This document shows, in pieces, positions 41,392-49,882 of a stretch of DNA of 64,000 nucleotides (the stretch's first letter is position 1; every line of letters begins with the position of its first letter). Made by a program: the position numbers and the translations under genes. The DNA lies in contig NZ_LT670817.1 of the NCBI RefSeq assembly GCF_900129425.1, positions 2,666,001 to 2,730,000 on the forward strand, in the 5' to 3' direction. The notes under the pieces are model-generated. The model did not search any database. It had not been told where the DNA came from and was given only the letters and a program-made list of their open reading frames with translations. The DNA comes from Bradyrhizobium erythrophlei. GTDB lineage: Bacteria; Pseudomonadota; Alphaproteobacteria; Rhizobiales; Xanthobacteraceae.

Positions 41392-42516
41392 ATGGCGGAT
41401 TGTAGCGAAGTTTTCGTTGGTCTTGATACCTCGAAGTTGCGCAATGCAGTGGCAATTGCGGAGGGCGGGCGGAACGGCGAGGTGCGGTATCTCGGCGAGA
41501 TTGAGAACACGGAGGCGGCGACGTGCAAGCTGGTGAAGAAGCTTGCGGCGCAGCATCGGCGACTGACGTTCTGCTATGAGGCCGGGCCGACCGGGTATGA
41601 TCTGCACCGGTTGATCAAAACCCTCGGCCACGAGTGTGTGGTAGTGGCGCCATCGCTGATCCCGAAGAAGCCGGGCGATCGGGTGAAGACCAATCGGCGT
41701 GACGCGCTCAATCTGGCCAAGCTGTTGCGCGCGGGCGAACTGACCGCGGTCTGGGTTCCGGATGCGCGGCACGAGGCGATGCGGGACCTGGTGCGGGCGC
41801 GCGAGGCTGCTGTCGCCGACCTCAAATCCAAACGCCAGCAGGTTTTGTCGTTGCTGCTGCGGCTCGGCCGGCATTATACGGGCAAGAGAACCTGGACTAG
41901 GGCCCATATGAACTGGCTGGTGAGCCAGAAGCTCGCCCACCGCGAACAACGCATCGCATTCGAGGAGATGCTGTTGGCGGTCCGGCAAGCCGACGAGCGC
42001 GTGATCCGGCTCGAGCGGGCGATCGCCGCAGCAGTGACGGACTGGTCGCTTGCAGAGGTGGTGAGGGCACTGATGGCCGTGCGCGGTCTCGATCTCATTT
42101 CGGCTACGATTTTTCTCGCCGAGATCGGCGACCTGTCGCGCTTTGCAACCCCGCGCCAATTGATGGCCTATCTTGGCTTGGTGCCGGGCGAAGAGTCGAC
42201 TGGTGACAGGGTCTGGCGCGGCGGCATCACCAAGGCCGGCAACCACCGGGCGCGGCGCATTCTGGTGGAGTGCTCCTGGAGCTACCGCCATCCCCCACGC
42301 GTCGGCAAGAAGAAGCTTGGCAAGGTGGAAGCCGCACCGCCCGCCGTCCAGGAGATCGCTTGGAAGGCGCAGGCGCGCCTGACCGCGCGCTACCGCGCAT
42401 TGGCACGGCGTGGCAAACGGCCGACCCTCGTGGTGACCGCGATTGCGCGTGAGCTGTCGGGCTTCATTTGGGCAGTCAGTCGCGCCATCGGCGCGCCGAC
42501 GACGCCGGCGATGTGA
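41392..42516 (+). CDS. IS110-family transposase (DEDD recombinase)
   Basis: A 374-residue recombinase, complete. The N-terminal RuvC-like DEDD domain shows FVGLDTSK (Asp11), CYEAGPTGYDL (Glu), and VKTNRRDALNLAKLL (Asp). The C-terminal half has the Transposase_20 part AVRGLDLISATIFLAEIGDL, then PRQLMAYLGLVPGEESTGD and GGITKAGNHRARRILVE with the serine region WSYRHPP. Such enzymes are guided by a bridge RNA from the element's non-coding end. An AAGGAGG site lies 7-8 nt upstream of the ATG. No frameshift is seen, so the element may be active. Confidence 0.95.
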   Translation: MADCSEVFVGLDTSKLRNAVAIAEGGRNGEVRYLGEIENTEAATCKLVKKLAAQHRRLTFCYEAGPTGYDLHRLIKTLGHECVVVAPSLIPKKPGDRVKTNRRDALNLAKLLRAGELTAVWVPDARHEAMRDLVRAREAAVADLKSKRQQVLSLLLRLGRHYTGKRTWTRAHMNWLVSQKLAHREQRIAFEEMLLAVRQADERVIRLERAIAAAVTDWSLAEVVRALMAVRGLDLISATIFLAEIGDLSRFATPRQLMAYLGLVPGEESTGDRVWRGGITKAGNHRARRILVECSWSYRHPPRVGKKKLGKVEAAPPAVQEIAWKAQARLTARYRALARRGKRPTLVVTAIARELSGFIWAVSRAIGAPTTPAM

Positions 42517-42833
42517 GCGCAGCGACAGACCTGACAAGGAGCCAGCGCCGGGCGCAATCCGGACAAATATCGTGCAACGGCGGGGGCGAAGCCACGGCAG
42601 GGGAATTCCCGATTTCGCTTTGTGGCCGATCAAACGATCGACGCCCGCGCGTAGACAAGGGACAGCCCCGGACGAAATCTCGGAACTGCGGTTTAAACCC
42701 GCGTATCAGAGCTTGATCACCGACGTCTTCAGGCTTCGCCTCCACCCTTGCACGATCATCATTATCGCGCACTCCAGCGAAAATCGCAGGGAGACGATAT
42801 CTCGCGTTCAAACCACTTGACGAAGGACATCAG
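42517..42833 (+). other. Non-coding right end of the IS element (possible bridge RNA gene)
   Basis: A 317-bp stretch with no convincing gene between the transposase stop and the right end of the element. In IS1111-group elements the guide (bridge) RNA is encoded in this place. The RNA start, loops and guide sequences cannot be fixed by reading. Confidence 0.45.
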
Positions 42834-42846
42834 AGCGATATGCGGG
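42834..42846. repeat. Right half of the split REP palindrome
   Basis: AGCGATATGCGGG, partner of 41279-41291. Confidence 0.72.
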
Positions 42847-42866
42847 GTGTAGAGGGACTATGAAAA

Positions 42867-42897
42867 CCCGGATGTCGCTTCGCTCATCCGGGCTACG
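42867..42897. repeat. REP-like palindrome, family F
   Basis: CCCGGATGTCGCTTCGC followed by TCATCCGGGCTACG; the arms CCCGGATG and CATCCGGG are complementary. An identical 31-bp copy is at 44389-44419. Confidence 0.8.
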
Positions 42898-43012
42898 CTT
42901 GCTACCCTCCACGGGCAACGTGTAATTGAAATTGTTCTGGGTGTTGCCCACCGGTTACATGTGCGTGCCCCTTTTCCGCTATGGTGTTTCAATTGAAACC
43001 AAGGGGCATTTT

Positions 43013-43858
43013 ATGAAGAAATTAATGGTTGCCGCCGCCATCGTCGCAGTCTCGGCTCCCGCACTTGCTGCGGACTTGCCGGCTGGAACCTATACCAAAG
43101 CGCCAGCCGCCGTGGCTCCTGCATACGATTGGTCGGGATTCTATGTCGGCGTTAATGCCGGCGGCGCGTGGAGCCGGGCCGATCTCGGCACGTCCACGAT
43201 TTTCGACCCCGCTCATCGTGCCGGCTACTTTGGTGATGCGGTCAGCACCAACCTGTTTAACTCAGTCGGCAATCAGCGTGCCAACACAAGCGGCTTCATC
43301 GGCGGTGCTCAAGCCGGTTTCAACTGGCAGGTGGACAATTTCGTGGCGGGGCTCGAAACCGATTTTCAGTCTTTCCACCAGCACGGCAGTTCGACGGCAA
43401 CCGCGATCTACCCCACCGGCGGCGCAGCCGGGGTTCCATTCACCATCTCCCAGTCGTTTTCAACGGACTGGCTATGGACCTTGCGACCGCGTCTCGGGTT
43501 TGCGGCCAACAGCTGGCTCATTTATGCGACGGGCGGACTTGCGGTCACTCACCTGAAAGGCAACTTTCTGTTCGTCGACGGGTTCGCGGATACCGAGGCT
43601 GCTTCCATGTCTGAGACAAGGACCGGTTGGACTGTCGGCGGTGGCGTTGAATATGCGCTGCTGAACGGTTGGTCGTTAAAGGCCGAGTATCTCCACCTAG
43701 ACTTCGGCACGGAAGAAATGACGACCCACAACCTTTTGGATTCCGGGACCTTCCCCGTCCCGGGGCAACCATTTACTCATAGGGTCAAGCTGACGTCGGA
43801 CATTGCTCGCATCGGGCTGAACTACAATTTTGGAACTCCCGGCACCGTGAGGCACTAA
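43013..43858 (+). CDS. Outer-membrane beta-barrel protein (Omp25-like)
   Basis: A 281-residue single-barrel porin-family protein. The signal KKLMVAAAIVAVSAPALAA is cleaved before DLPAG. The barrel starts at YDWSGFYVGVNAGGAWS and ends with RIGLNYNFGTPG. It differs from the tandem-barrel protein at 27-28 kb by having one copy and no CxxxC pair. The AAGGGG site 8 nt before 43013 decides the start; an in-frame ATG at 42926 lacks a signal. It lies directly after the IS element's flank in an accessory zone. Confidence 0.88.
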   Translation: MKKLMVAAAIVAVSAPALAADLPAGTYTKAPAAVAPAYDWSGFYVGVNAGGAWSRADLGTSTIFDPAHRAGYFGDAVSTNLFNSVGNQRANTSGFIGGAQAGFNWQVDNFVAGLETDFQSFHQHGSSTATAIYPTGGAAGVPFTISQSFSTDWLWTLRPRLGFAANSWLIYATGGLAVTHLKGNFLFVDGFADTEAASMSETRTGWTVGGGVEYALLNGWSLKAEYLHLDFGTEEMTTHNLLDSGTFPVPGQPFTHRVKLTSDIARIGLNYNFGTPGTVRH

Positions 43859-43911
43859 CCCTGCTGGGGAAACGCTCGGCGTAATCCGCATCAAGTGGAA
43901 GTAGCTGTGAC

Positions 43912-43930
43912 GGCGGATCGTTGATCCGCC
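43912..43930 (+). terminator. Hairpin after the outer-membrane gene
   Basis: GGCGGATC and GATCCGCC form a perfect 8-bp stem with a 3-nt loop 53 bp after the stop. There is no T-tract, so termination is only probable. Confidence 0.5.
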
Positions 43931-44114
43931 CTTGTAATGGCGAAATCGATTACGGTCGGTGTGTTCCGTGAGGAACGGCCTGCCGCGGCGTGCATTCCGC
44001 GGCCGGCCGCTTCCGTTCTTTCTCCGAGAAGCGGACATTGAACGACGCTTGACTAAAGCCGGCATCGAGCACGCGTCCAGGTCTGGCAGATCATGAAAAG
44101 AATCTGCTTCACCC

Positions 44115-44372
44115 TTACAGATGAGATTTCGGCAGGAGCATGTGAATGCCCTTATTGCCGTCAACAAGTTGGGTCACACGCAGGTTACCCGCGAGCGAGC
44201 ACAGCATATAAGCTTCGTTGCGCGTCAGATTGGTGCGTGCGCACACGTGTTTGACCATCTCCCGGACGGCCTGCTTGGCAGCATCGTCGAGATATTCGTC
44301 GAGTCCGATGGACATCAAATGCGTCGCGCTTTCGGCAAACGGCCAGGTCAATTCCAAGCGATATGCGGGAAT
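44115..44372 (-). pseudogene. C-terminal remnant of an acetamidase/formamidase gene
   Basis: The 80 or so residues read LTWPFAESATHLMSIGLDEY, AKQAVREMVKHV, and then NEAYMLCSLAGNLRVTQLVD. This matches the C-terminal end of the FmdA/AmdA family, whose full length is about 300-410. Everything before it is missing: an in-frame stop lies just upstream, and a REP palindrome at 44389-44419 marks the break. An intact family member is at 47647-48570 but is too different to be the source. The remnant has no ribosome site. Confidence 0.75.
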
Positions 44373-44388
44373 TCAGAAGAAGTAAGCT

Positions 44389-44419
44389 CCCGGATGTCGC
44401 TTCGCTCATCCGGGCTACG
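44389..44419. repeat. REP-like palindrome, family F
   Basis: The same 31 bp as at 42867-42897. It sits between the amidase remnant and a short unassigned frame, a plausible deletion or rearrangement joint. Confidence 0.8.
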
Positions 44420-44639
44420 CGTGCTGCCAGGTCTGCTTCGTGATCGCCTCGCCCGGCCCATAGGTGCGGAGGGCCATGCTGAAGGCGAAGGCGGCGAGTT
44501 CTTGCTGAGCCATCGCCGGCAGTACTGTTTCAAAAAATCGGTGCTCTGGATCATCCTTGCGGCCGCAATCGACGCGGGTGCTCCGTATTTCATGACCAAC
44601 AATTGAAAAAAGATCGCTGATTGTTTGGGCAGCGATCAT
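44415..44639 (-). CDS. Short unassigned reading frame, possibly a gene fragment
   Basis: 74 codons (with AFAFSMALRTYGPGEAITKQ near the end) that stop within the REP palindrome. No domain is recognised and the ribosome site is weak. It may be the upstream part of a gene cut by the same event as the amidase remnant, or a chance frame. Confidence 0.25.
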   Translation of the reverse strand: MIAAQTISDLFSIVGHEIRSTRVDCGRKDDPEHRFFETVLPAMAQQELAAFAFSMALRTYGPGEAITKQTWQHA

Positions 44640-44887
44640 GTCAAAAATGACATCATCGCACGGTGGCTGGCGAGCGAATAATCATCTCGCCGCTCAAGAG
44701 GTCACAAACGTCGCAAATAGCAATCAAGGCCGCCATCGTTGTGTCGCAGCAGCGACATGATGGACGGGTTAGCCCGCCTCTGAACATTTGGTGTCGCTTC
44801 TTTTATCTTGCAGCTTGCTCGCGTAACGGATTACCTTTGCTTTGTGCTTTTGTCACCGAAGATCAATTTCGCAAGGAGTCCAGAGCC

Positions 44888-45934
44888 ATGATAAATAGGG
44901 TTCGCCAATCTCTCACCGGAGACTTCGTGTCACTCAGTCGCCGCGATTTCCTGACGACGTCCGCCGCTGTTGCAAGTGGCCTGGCGATTACGCCGATCAT
45001 CGGCCTGGACCGAGCGGCAGCTGCGCCCCTCCAGGAAGTGCGCTTCAGCGAAGCCGTCCATAATCTCGGCTACATCAATCTCTACGTCGGGATGCACGCC
45101 GGCATCTTCGAGAAAAACGGCCTCGACATGAAAGTCACCGCCGCCGGCGGAGACACGCAGACCTTTGCGGCTGTTCTTGGCGGGTCAGCGGATTTTGCGA
45201 TCGGTGATGCGACGATGGCTCAGATTTCCCGGGAGAACGGTGGTCCAGGTGTTGTGGTCGGCACGGTCGTCCAGCGTGCTCACTATTTCGGTGTGTCGAA
45301 AACGCTCAAGCCAATCACTGACCCCAAGGACTTCAAGGGCTTGAGGATCGTCACTTCGCCCGAACCGAACACGAATTACAGTGTTGCGAAGCGACTGTTG
45401 GAGAACGCGGGCCTGAAGGTCGGCGTGGACGCGACCATCGTTCCGGTGAACCCGGGTACCGAAATTGCAGCCATGCTGGCTGGTCAAGCTGATATTGCCA
45501 TCGCGTATCAGCCAAGCGTCGCCGCCGCCGAAGCGCAAGGCGCCACGGTGGTGTTCGATTTCTCCAGCTATATCGGGCCCTTCTGCAACACTGGAATCAT
45601 GGTGCTGCCCTCGACGATCCAGAAAAATCCGCAGATGGTGCAGGCGCTCGTCACCTCGTTTGAAGAAGCTTCGCGCAAAACCTACGCCGATCCCGCGTTC
45701 GCCAAGCAGGTCGCACGCAAGGAATTTCCGGACCTTCCAGGTGAGGTTGTCGACAAGGCAATTGATGCTGAGCTCAGATATCTCATTCCGGCTCAATCCG
45801 TTGTTACCAAACCGGATCAATGGAAGAATCTGATGGATATGCAGGTCTATCTGGGCAATGCGAAAGGCACGATACCATTCGATCAGATCATCGATAACAC
45901 GTTTGCGGACAAGGCGGTCGCCAGCCTCAAATGA
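44888..45934 (+). CDS. ABC transporter substrate-binding protein (Tat-exported, SsuA/THI5-like)
   Basis: A 348-residue periplasmic binding protein. The start contains SLSRRDFLTTSAA, a twin-arginine signal, followed by LDRAAAAP cleavage. The body is of the NMT1/SsuA-like group: LGYINLYVGMHAGIFEKNGL, then AAVLGGSADFAIGDATMAQI, and AAMLAGQADIAIAYQPSVAA. AAGGAG about 10 nt before the ATG decides the start. It is the first gene of an importer operon with an amidase at its end. The ligand is probably a small nitrogen- or sulfur-containing organic molecule, which is inference. Confidence 0.9.
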   Translation: MINRVRQSLTGDFVSLSRRDFLTTSAAVASGLAITPIIGLDRAAAAPLQEVRFSEAVHNLGYINLYVGMHAGIFEKNGLDMKVTAAGGDTQTFAAVLGGSADFAIGDATMAQISRENGGPGVVVGTVVQRAHYFGVSKTLKPITDPKDFKGLRIVTSPEPNTNYSVAKRLLENAGLKVGVDATIVPVNPGTEIAAMLAGQADIAIAYQPSVAAAEAQGATVVFDFSSYIGPFCNTGIMVLPSTIQKNPQMVQALVTSFEEASRKTYADPAFAKQVARKEFPDLPGEVVDKAIDAELRYLIPAQSVVTKPDQWKNLMDMQVYLGNAKGTIPFDQIIDNTFADKAVASLK

Positions 45935-46764
45935 CGGGCGAAGCGAACGGCGTGAGTGCTGCTCAGCGCGTCACTGCCGGAGCGGATGTTGCTCCGGCAG
46001 TTCCGCTCGTGGTCCGGCACGTTGCAAAAAGCTATGAAGTTGACGGACGGCTGGTTCCGGTCATTGGCGATCTCAGCATGACGCTCGACACTGGCCAGAT
46101 CGTCAGCATCGTTGGGCCCTCCGGTTGCGGCAAGACGACGCTTCTGAACACTTTGTGCGGATTGCTGACGCCGGACTCGGGACGTATCAGCTGGTACGGC
46201 CAGGAGATCGCCGGCCAGCCGCAAAATGTCGGCTACATGCTTCAGAAGGATCTCCTCCTGCCGTGGCGAACCGCGCTCGGCAATGTGATGCTGGGCCTTG
46301 AAATCCGCGGCGTGGCGGCCGGCGAGGCTAGGGACAGCAGCCGCGCAATGCTCGATCAGCTGGGGCTCCACGGTTTCGCTGACCACTATCCTTCGACGCT
46401 CTCGGGCGGCATGCGCCAGCGCGTGGCGCTGGCACGGACATTGGTGAACGAGCCCGCCGTCCTGCTGCTCGATGAACCGTTCGCTTCGCTTGATTTTCAA
46501 AACAAGCTGCTGATCGAAAGCGATACGGCGAAGCTGGTTCGCGAGCGCGGCCGGTCGCTTTTGCTGATTACGCACGATATCGAAGAAGCCGTATCCCTTG
46601 CGGATCGCGTAATCGTACTGTCCAAACGGCCAACGCGGGTCAAGGCGGTCTATGATATCGTGCTCGGCATCGAACGGACCGACATGATGGCGGCGCGCGA
46701 TAGCCGCGATTTCAGCAAATACGTTCGGCAAATCTGGGCCGATCTTGACGTCGTTTTGCAATGA
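45931..46764 (+). CDS. ABC transporter ATP-binding protein (SsuB/TauB-like)
   Basis: A 277-residue ATPase for the importer. It has Walker A GPSGCGKTTLLNTL, the Q-loop LQKDLLLPW, signature LSGGMRQRVALAR, Walker B VLLLDEPFASLD and the H-loop LLLITHDIEEAV. The first ~25 residues are an extra tail. Its ATG overlaps the binding-protein stop (ATGA), and its stop overlaps the permease ATG, so the three genes form one unit. Confidence 0.94.
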   Translation: MTGEANGVSAAQRVTAGADVAPAVPLVVRHVAKSYEVDGRLVPVIGDLSMTLDTGQIVSIVGPSGCGKTTLLNTLCGLLTPDSGRISWYGQEIAGQPQNVGYMLQKDLLLPWRTALGNVMLGLEIRGVAAGEARDSSRAMLDQLGLHGFADHYPSTLSGGMRQRVALARTLVNEPAVLLLDEPFASLDFQNKLLIESDTAKLVRERGRSLLLITHDIEEAVSLADRVIVLSKRPTRVKAVYDIVLGIERTDMMAARDSRDFSKYVRQIWADLDVVLQ

Positions 46765-47612
46765 CTGTGGATGCAGAGAGCGGGATGGACCGCGCGACCC
46801 ACGTGCCTGCACAAAAGCCCACGCCGCCGGCCATCCGGCGCTGGCGCAGGCTGCGCTCGGCCGCCATCGTTCTCATGACACAAGGCGCGATCCTCGCCGT
46901 TCTGCTCGGTTTGTGGGATCATGTGACGGCGAACAACAAGCAGGCAGCCTTCATGTTTGGCTCGCCTTCGGCGATCGCAGGCTTTCTCGGTGAGATGGTG
47001 CGCGATGGCAGTCTTTGGCGCGATACTTACGTCACCGGACTCGAAACGTTACTCGGCTTCCTGGTCGGAAATTTCGTCGGTACCGTCATTGGACTCTCGC
47101 TCTGGTACTCCAGGTTCGTTTCTCGTGTGGTGGAACCGTTCGTTATCGCGCTCGGCTCCATTCCGATCATCGCCCTGGCGCCGATCATCATCATCTGGTT
47201 CGGCACGGGATTGATTTCGAAAGTTGCAATGTCGACGCTGTCGGTCGTGATTGTTGCCCTGGTGACGTCTTACAAGGGCGCGGTCGGGGTCGATACCGAC
47301 CAGATCAATCTGATGCGGACGCTGGGAGCGTCCAAGTTTCAGATTTTTCTCAAGCTCGTGGTGCCGGCCTCGCTGACCGATATCTTTGCCGGACTGAAGC
47401 TCACGGTCGGTTTCGCGCTGATCGGTGCGATCGTCGGCGAATTCATGTCGTCATCCGAGGGCCTGGGCCATGCCATTTTCAGGGCGGGATCGCTGTACAT
47501 CATTCCAAAGGTATTCGCCGCTTTGGTCGCAACGATCGCGCTGGCGCTGCTTTTGACTTTTGTGGTGGGCAGGATTGAGCGCCTTCTTATGCCGTGGCGC
47601 CGTATCCATTAA
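46761..47612 (+). CDS. ABC transporter permease (SsuC/TauC-like)
   Basis: A 283-residue membrane protein with about six helices. The EAA-type loop is seen at MRTLGASKFQIFLKLVVPAS, followed by LTDIFAGLKLTVGFALIGAI and VGEFMSSSEGLGHAI, as in binding-protein-dependent importers of the sulfonate/nitrate/taurine type. The N-terminal ~35 residues are cytoplasmic. It overlaps the ATPase gene by 4 bases; the amidase follows 34 bp later. Confidence 0.93.
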   Translation: MTVDAESGMDRATHVPAQKPTPPAIRRWRRLRSAAIVLMTQGAILAVLLGLWDHVTANNKQAAFMFGSPSAIAGFLGEMVRDGSLWRDTYVTGLETLLGFLVGNFVGTVIGLSLWYSRFVSRVVEPFVIALGSIPIIALAPIIIIWFGTGLISKVAMSTLSVVIVALVTSYKGAVGVDTDQINLMRTLGASKFQIFLKLVVPASLTDIFAGLKLTVGFALIGAIVGEFMSSSEGLGHAIFRAGSLYIIPKVFAALVATIALALLLTFVVGRIERLLMPWRRIH

Positions 47613-47646
47613 GCAATCGGGCGGGAGCTCAAGATCAGGAGTGAAA

Positions 47647-48570
47647 ATGTCTCAGCGTGTCAGCAAAATCGACAATATCAAATACGCGCTTTCCGGAAAT
47701 GACCGGTTCGTCGCCAGCGTCGAGCCGGGTGAAACGTTCGTGGTGGAATGCGCGATTAACGTGAACGACGGCACGATCCGGCATCTCGGTCAGCAATTGA
47801 CCGCGGCTGACGTCACTCTTCCGTTCGTCAATGGGGCGACCGGACCGATTGAAGTGCGCGGTTCGAAAGCAGGCGACATGCTGAAAGTCGAGATCATCAA
47901 TATGGAGCTCGACAAGCTCGGCTTTACCGCCTTGTGGCCAGGGATCGGAATGTTTCCCGATTGGGTGCGGAGAAAAGAGTTCGGCAGGCAGACAAGGGTT
48001 GTCGAGGTCAAAGATAATCTCGTCCACTGGAACGAACACGTCAAGCTGCCCATAAAGCCGATGATCGGAGTCATTGGTGTCGCGCCGGTGCATGGCGCCG
48101 TCTTGACCGTCGACAACGGTCCGCATGGCGGCAATCTGGATGTGCAGGAGATTACGACAGGCAATACCGTGTTCCTGCGCGTCAACCAGGAGGGAACGCA
48201 TCTCTTTCTCGGCGATTGCCACGCCATCCAGGGCGACGGCGAATGCAACGGCATGGGTGCCATCGAAATTGCCGCGACGCTGACCGTAAAAGTGTCGCTC
48301 GAGAAGGCGCCGGCCCGGTTGAATCACCCGCGCATCGAAACCTCGACGCATATTTGCACGCTGGGTTGCGCCCGGCCGCTTGAAGACGCCATGCGACTTG
48401 CCTTTGAGGAAATGGTCTATTGGATGGAGGACGATTGGAAGATTCCTGCCGCCGAAGGATACATGCTTCTCGGTCAAATTGCGGAAGCGCGATGCACACA
48501 GGTGGTCAATCCAAAATATACCTACATCTGCAAGGTCGATAAAAGCATATTATCGAGATATTTCGGCTGA
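47647..48570 (+). CDS. Acetamidase/formamidase family protein
   Basis: A 307-residue member of the FmdA/AmdA family, which hydrolyses short amides to acid and ammonia. Visible are GVIGVAPVHGAVLTVDNGPH followed by GGNLD, and LFLGDCHAIQGDGECNGMGA with conserved His and Cys residues, then ETSTHICTLGCARPLEDAM. A CAGGAG site 7 nt before 47647 sets the start. As last gene of an importer operon it probably processes the imported compound. The true substrate could be formamide, acetamide or a larger amide. Confidence 0.87.
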   Translation: MSQRVSKIDNIKYALSGNDRFVASVEPGETFVVECAINVNDGTIRHLGQQLTAADVTLPFVNGATGPIEVRGSKAGDMLKVEIINMELDKLGFTALWPGIGMFPDWVRRKEFGRQTRVVEVKDNLVHWNEHVKLPIKPMIGVIGVAPVHGAVLTVDNGPHGGNLDVQEITTGNTVFLRVNQEGTHLFLGDCHAIQGDGECNGMGAIEIAATLTVKVSLEKAPARLNHPRIETSTHICTLGCARPLEDAMRLAFEEMVYWMEDDWKIPAAEGYMLLGQIAEARCTQVVNPKYTYICKVDKSILSRYFG

Positions 48571-48614
48571 CGTTGATGGTGCTGCTGACCTGCTGATTGA
48601 AGGCGCTGAGCGAT

Positions 48615-48643
48615 GTCCGATACCGCGAATTGCGGTATCGGAC
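48615..48643. terminator. Strong hairpin between convergent operons
   Basis: GTCCGATACCGC and GCGGTATCGGAC form a perfect 12-bp stem with a 5-nt loop, 44 bp after the amidase stop and ahead of the convergent oxidoreductase stop. No T-tract follows. Confidence 0.6.
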
Positions 48644-48731
48644 AGGCAGGTGCGCCGTTGCGCGCGCGCTCGAACGCGACGAGCGGATTTTCGCTGAAAG
48701 AAGCCGCTTGCCGAGCGGCGTACGCCGCAAT

Positions 48732-49835
48732 TCAAGGCGCAGCTACAAAAACCTCGATGGGAAGCGGGTGATCGATCACATAGCTGCCGAAATTTGGATT
48801 ATGGCCGTCTGGCTGGGTACGGCGGTCTGCTCCGGTCGCCCGCGCCAACAGTGTATGGCGGCCCGGTTGTGCCGGGGTGATCCAGTCGTATTTCCAGCGG
48901 CGCCATGCGTGCCGGTTTACCGGGTCGAGGAAATCGCCCTGGACCCACGATGCGCCGCCGTCCAGGCTGATCCAGATTTCGGCGACATCGGTGTCCGCCG
49001 CCCAGGCGGCCCCGAAAATGGTGTAGGGACGATTGGGCTGGAGCCTCTCGTACACACGGGGGCGTGCGATCTGCGACTTCAGTTTCATCTCCGCAAGGGG
49101 CCGGCGTACAGGTGTCCCATCGGAATCATCCCAATAGCCGTAGTCGGACGTCTGCCAGTAGCCCTGAAACGGCTGCGTGACGGCAACAATGTCGGTCAGC
49201 CACTTGACCGACGCCATGCCGTAATGCCCCGGTACGATGGCGCGCAGGGGATATCCGTGATCGGGCGTCAGATCCTGCCCGTTCATCTGGTAGGCGATCA
49301 GCACGTCCGGTTCCATCGCCCGCGCCAGCGGGATGCTGCGGGCATACGAGATCGGCCCCGGGGGCTTTGGCTCTTCCTTCGGCACGCCGCGATCAGCGCC
49401 TTCGAGCACCAGTTCGCACACCTCGTCCGCGACTCCGGCGCGCTCCAACAGCGCGGAAAGGGGCACACCCGTCCATTCGGCGTTGCCGACCGCACCGAGT
49501 TCCCATTGTGCGCCCGGCACCGGCGGCACCATGAATACGCGGCTGTTGCCGGCGCACTCCAGCGTGGCGACGCATGTCCGTGAAGGCATGGCGCGGATAT
49601 CGGCGTAGCTCAGGCTTAGCTCGTTCCGCACGGCGCCGCTGATCGATAGCCGATAGGCGACGGGGTCCATCTCCGGCGTGGGGAAATGACTGCGTATGTA
49701 AAACAGTTCGGACGGCGTGATGAACTCGTCGAGCTGATCGAATGGCATTTCGAGATTATTCGGGTCTTTTTGCCGGATGATCAGGCCAACGGGACGTATC
49801 GCCGTGCCGGACCAGTTCCCAGATTTCATATCCAT
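48732..49835 (-). CDS. Sulfite-oxidase-like molybdopterin oxidoreductase
   Basis: A 367-residue enzyme of the sulfite oxidase family. The molybdenum-binding cysteine is in CVATLECAGNSRVF; PDHGYPLRAIVPGHYGMASV is the molybdopterin region; the C-terminal Mo-co dimerisation domain has IFGAAWAADTDVAEIWISLD. There is no signal peptide or haem domain, so a cytoplasmic enzyme with unknown electron acceptor is suggested. AGGAGA 8 nt before 49835 sets the start; a longer frame from 49886 is less likely. Sulfite as substrate is unproven. Confidence 0.9.
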   Translation of the reverse strand: MDMKSGNWSGTAIRPVGLIIRQKDPNNLEMPFDQLDEFITPSELFYIRSHFPTPEMDPVAYRLSISGAVRNELSLSYADIRAMPSRTCVATLECAGNSRVFMVPPVPGAQWELGAVGNAEWTGVPLSALLERAGVADEVCELVLEGADRGVPKEEPKPPGPISYARSIPLARAMEPDVLIAYQMNGQDLTPDHGYPLRAIVPGHYGMASVKWLTDIVAVTQPFQGYWQTSDYGYWDDSDGTPVRRPLAEMKLKSQIARPRVYERLQPNRPYTIFGAAWAADTDVAEIWISLDGGASWVQGDFLDPVNRHAWRRWKYDWITPAQPGRHTLLARATGADRRTQPDGHNPNFGSYVIDHPLPIEVFVAAP

Positions 49836-49882
49836 CGCTAGGTTCTCCTGTTGGGTTTCGAAGTGGAATCGCGCCGCGAACG

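Larger units (their letters stand above)
41292..42833 (+). mobile_element. IS110-family insertion sequence, IS1111 type
   Basis: A 1542-bp element. Inside each end is a 9-bp inverted repeat (ATGTCCTTC at 41299-41307 and GAAGGACAT at 42822-42830), set 7 bp from the left end and 3 bp from the right end, the offset I recall for IS1111-group elements. The transposase fills 41392-42516, leaving 100 bp on the left and 317 bp of non-coding DNA on the right. Removing it restores a REP palindrome. No target duplication is seen, as expected for IS110. Ends could shift by two bases because AG is shared. Confidence 0.82.

Noticed and set aside
41347..42633. 428-codon frame antisense to the IS110 transposase
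   Set aside because: The transposase frame holds the DEDD residues; the antisense frame has none and extends over the IS end.
47647..48570. Intact amidase as the source of the broken copy at 44115-44372
   Set aside because: The C-termini share little sequence, so the remnant comes from a different family member.
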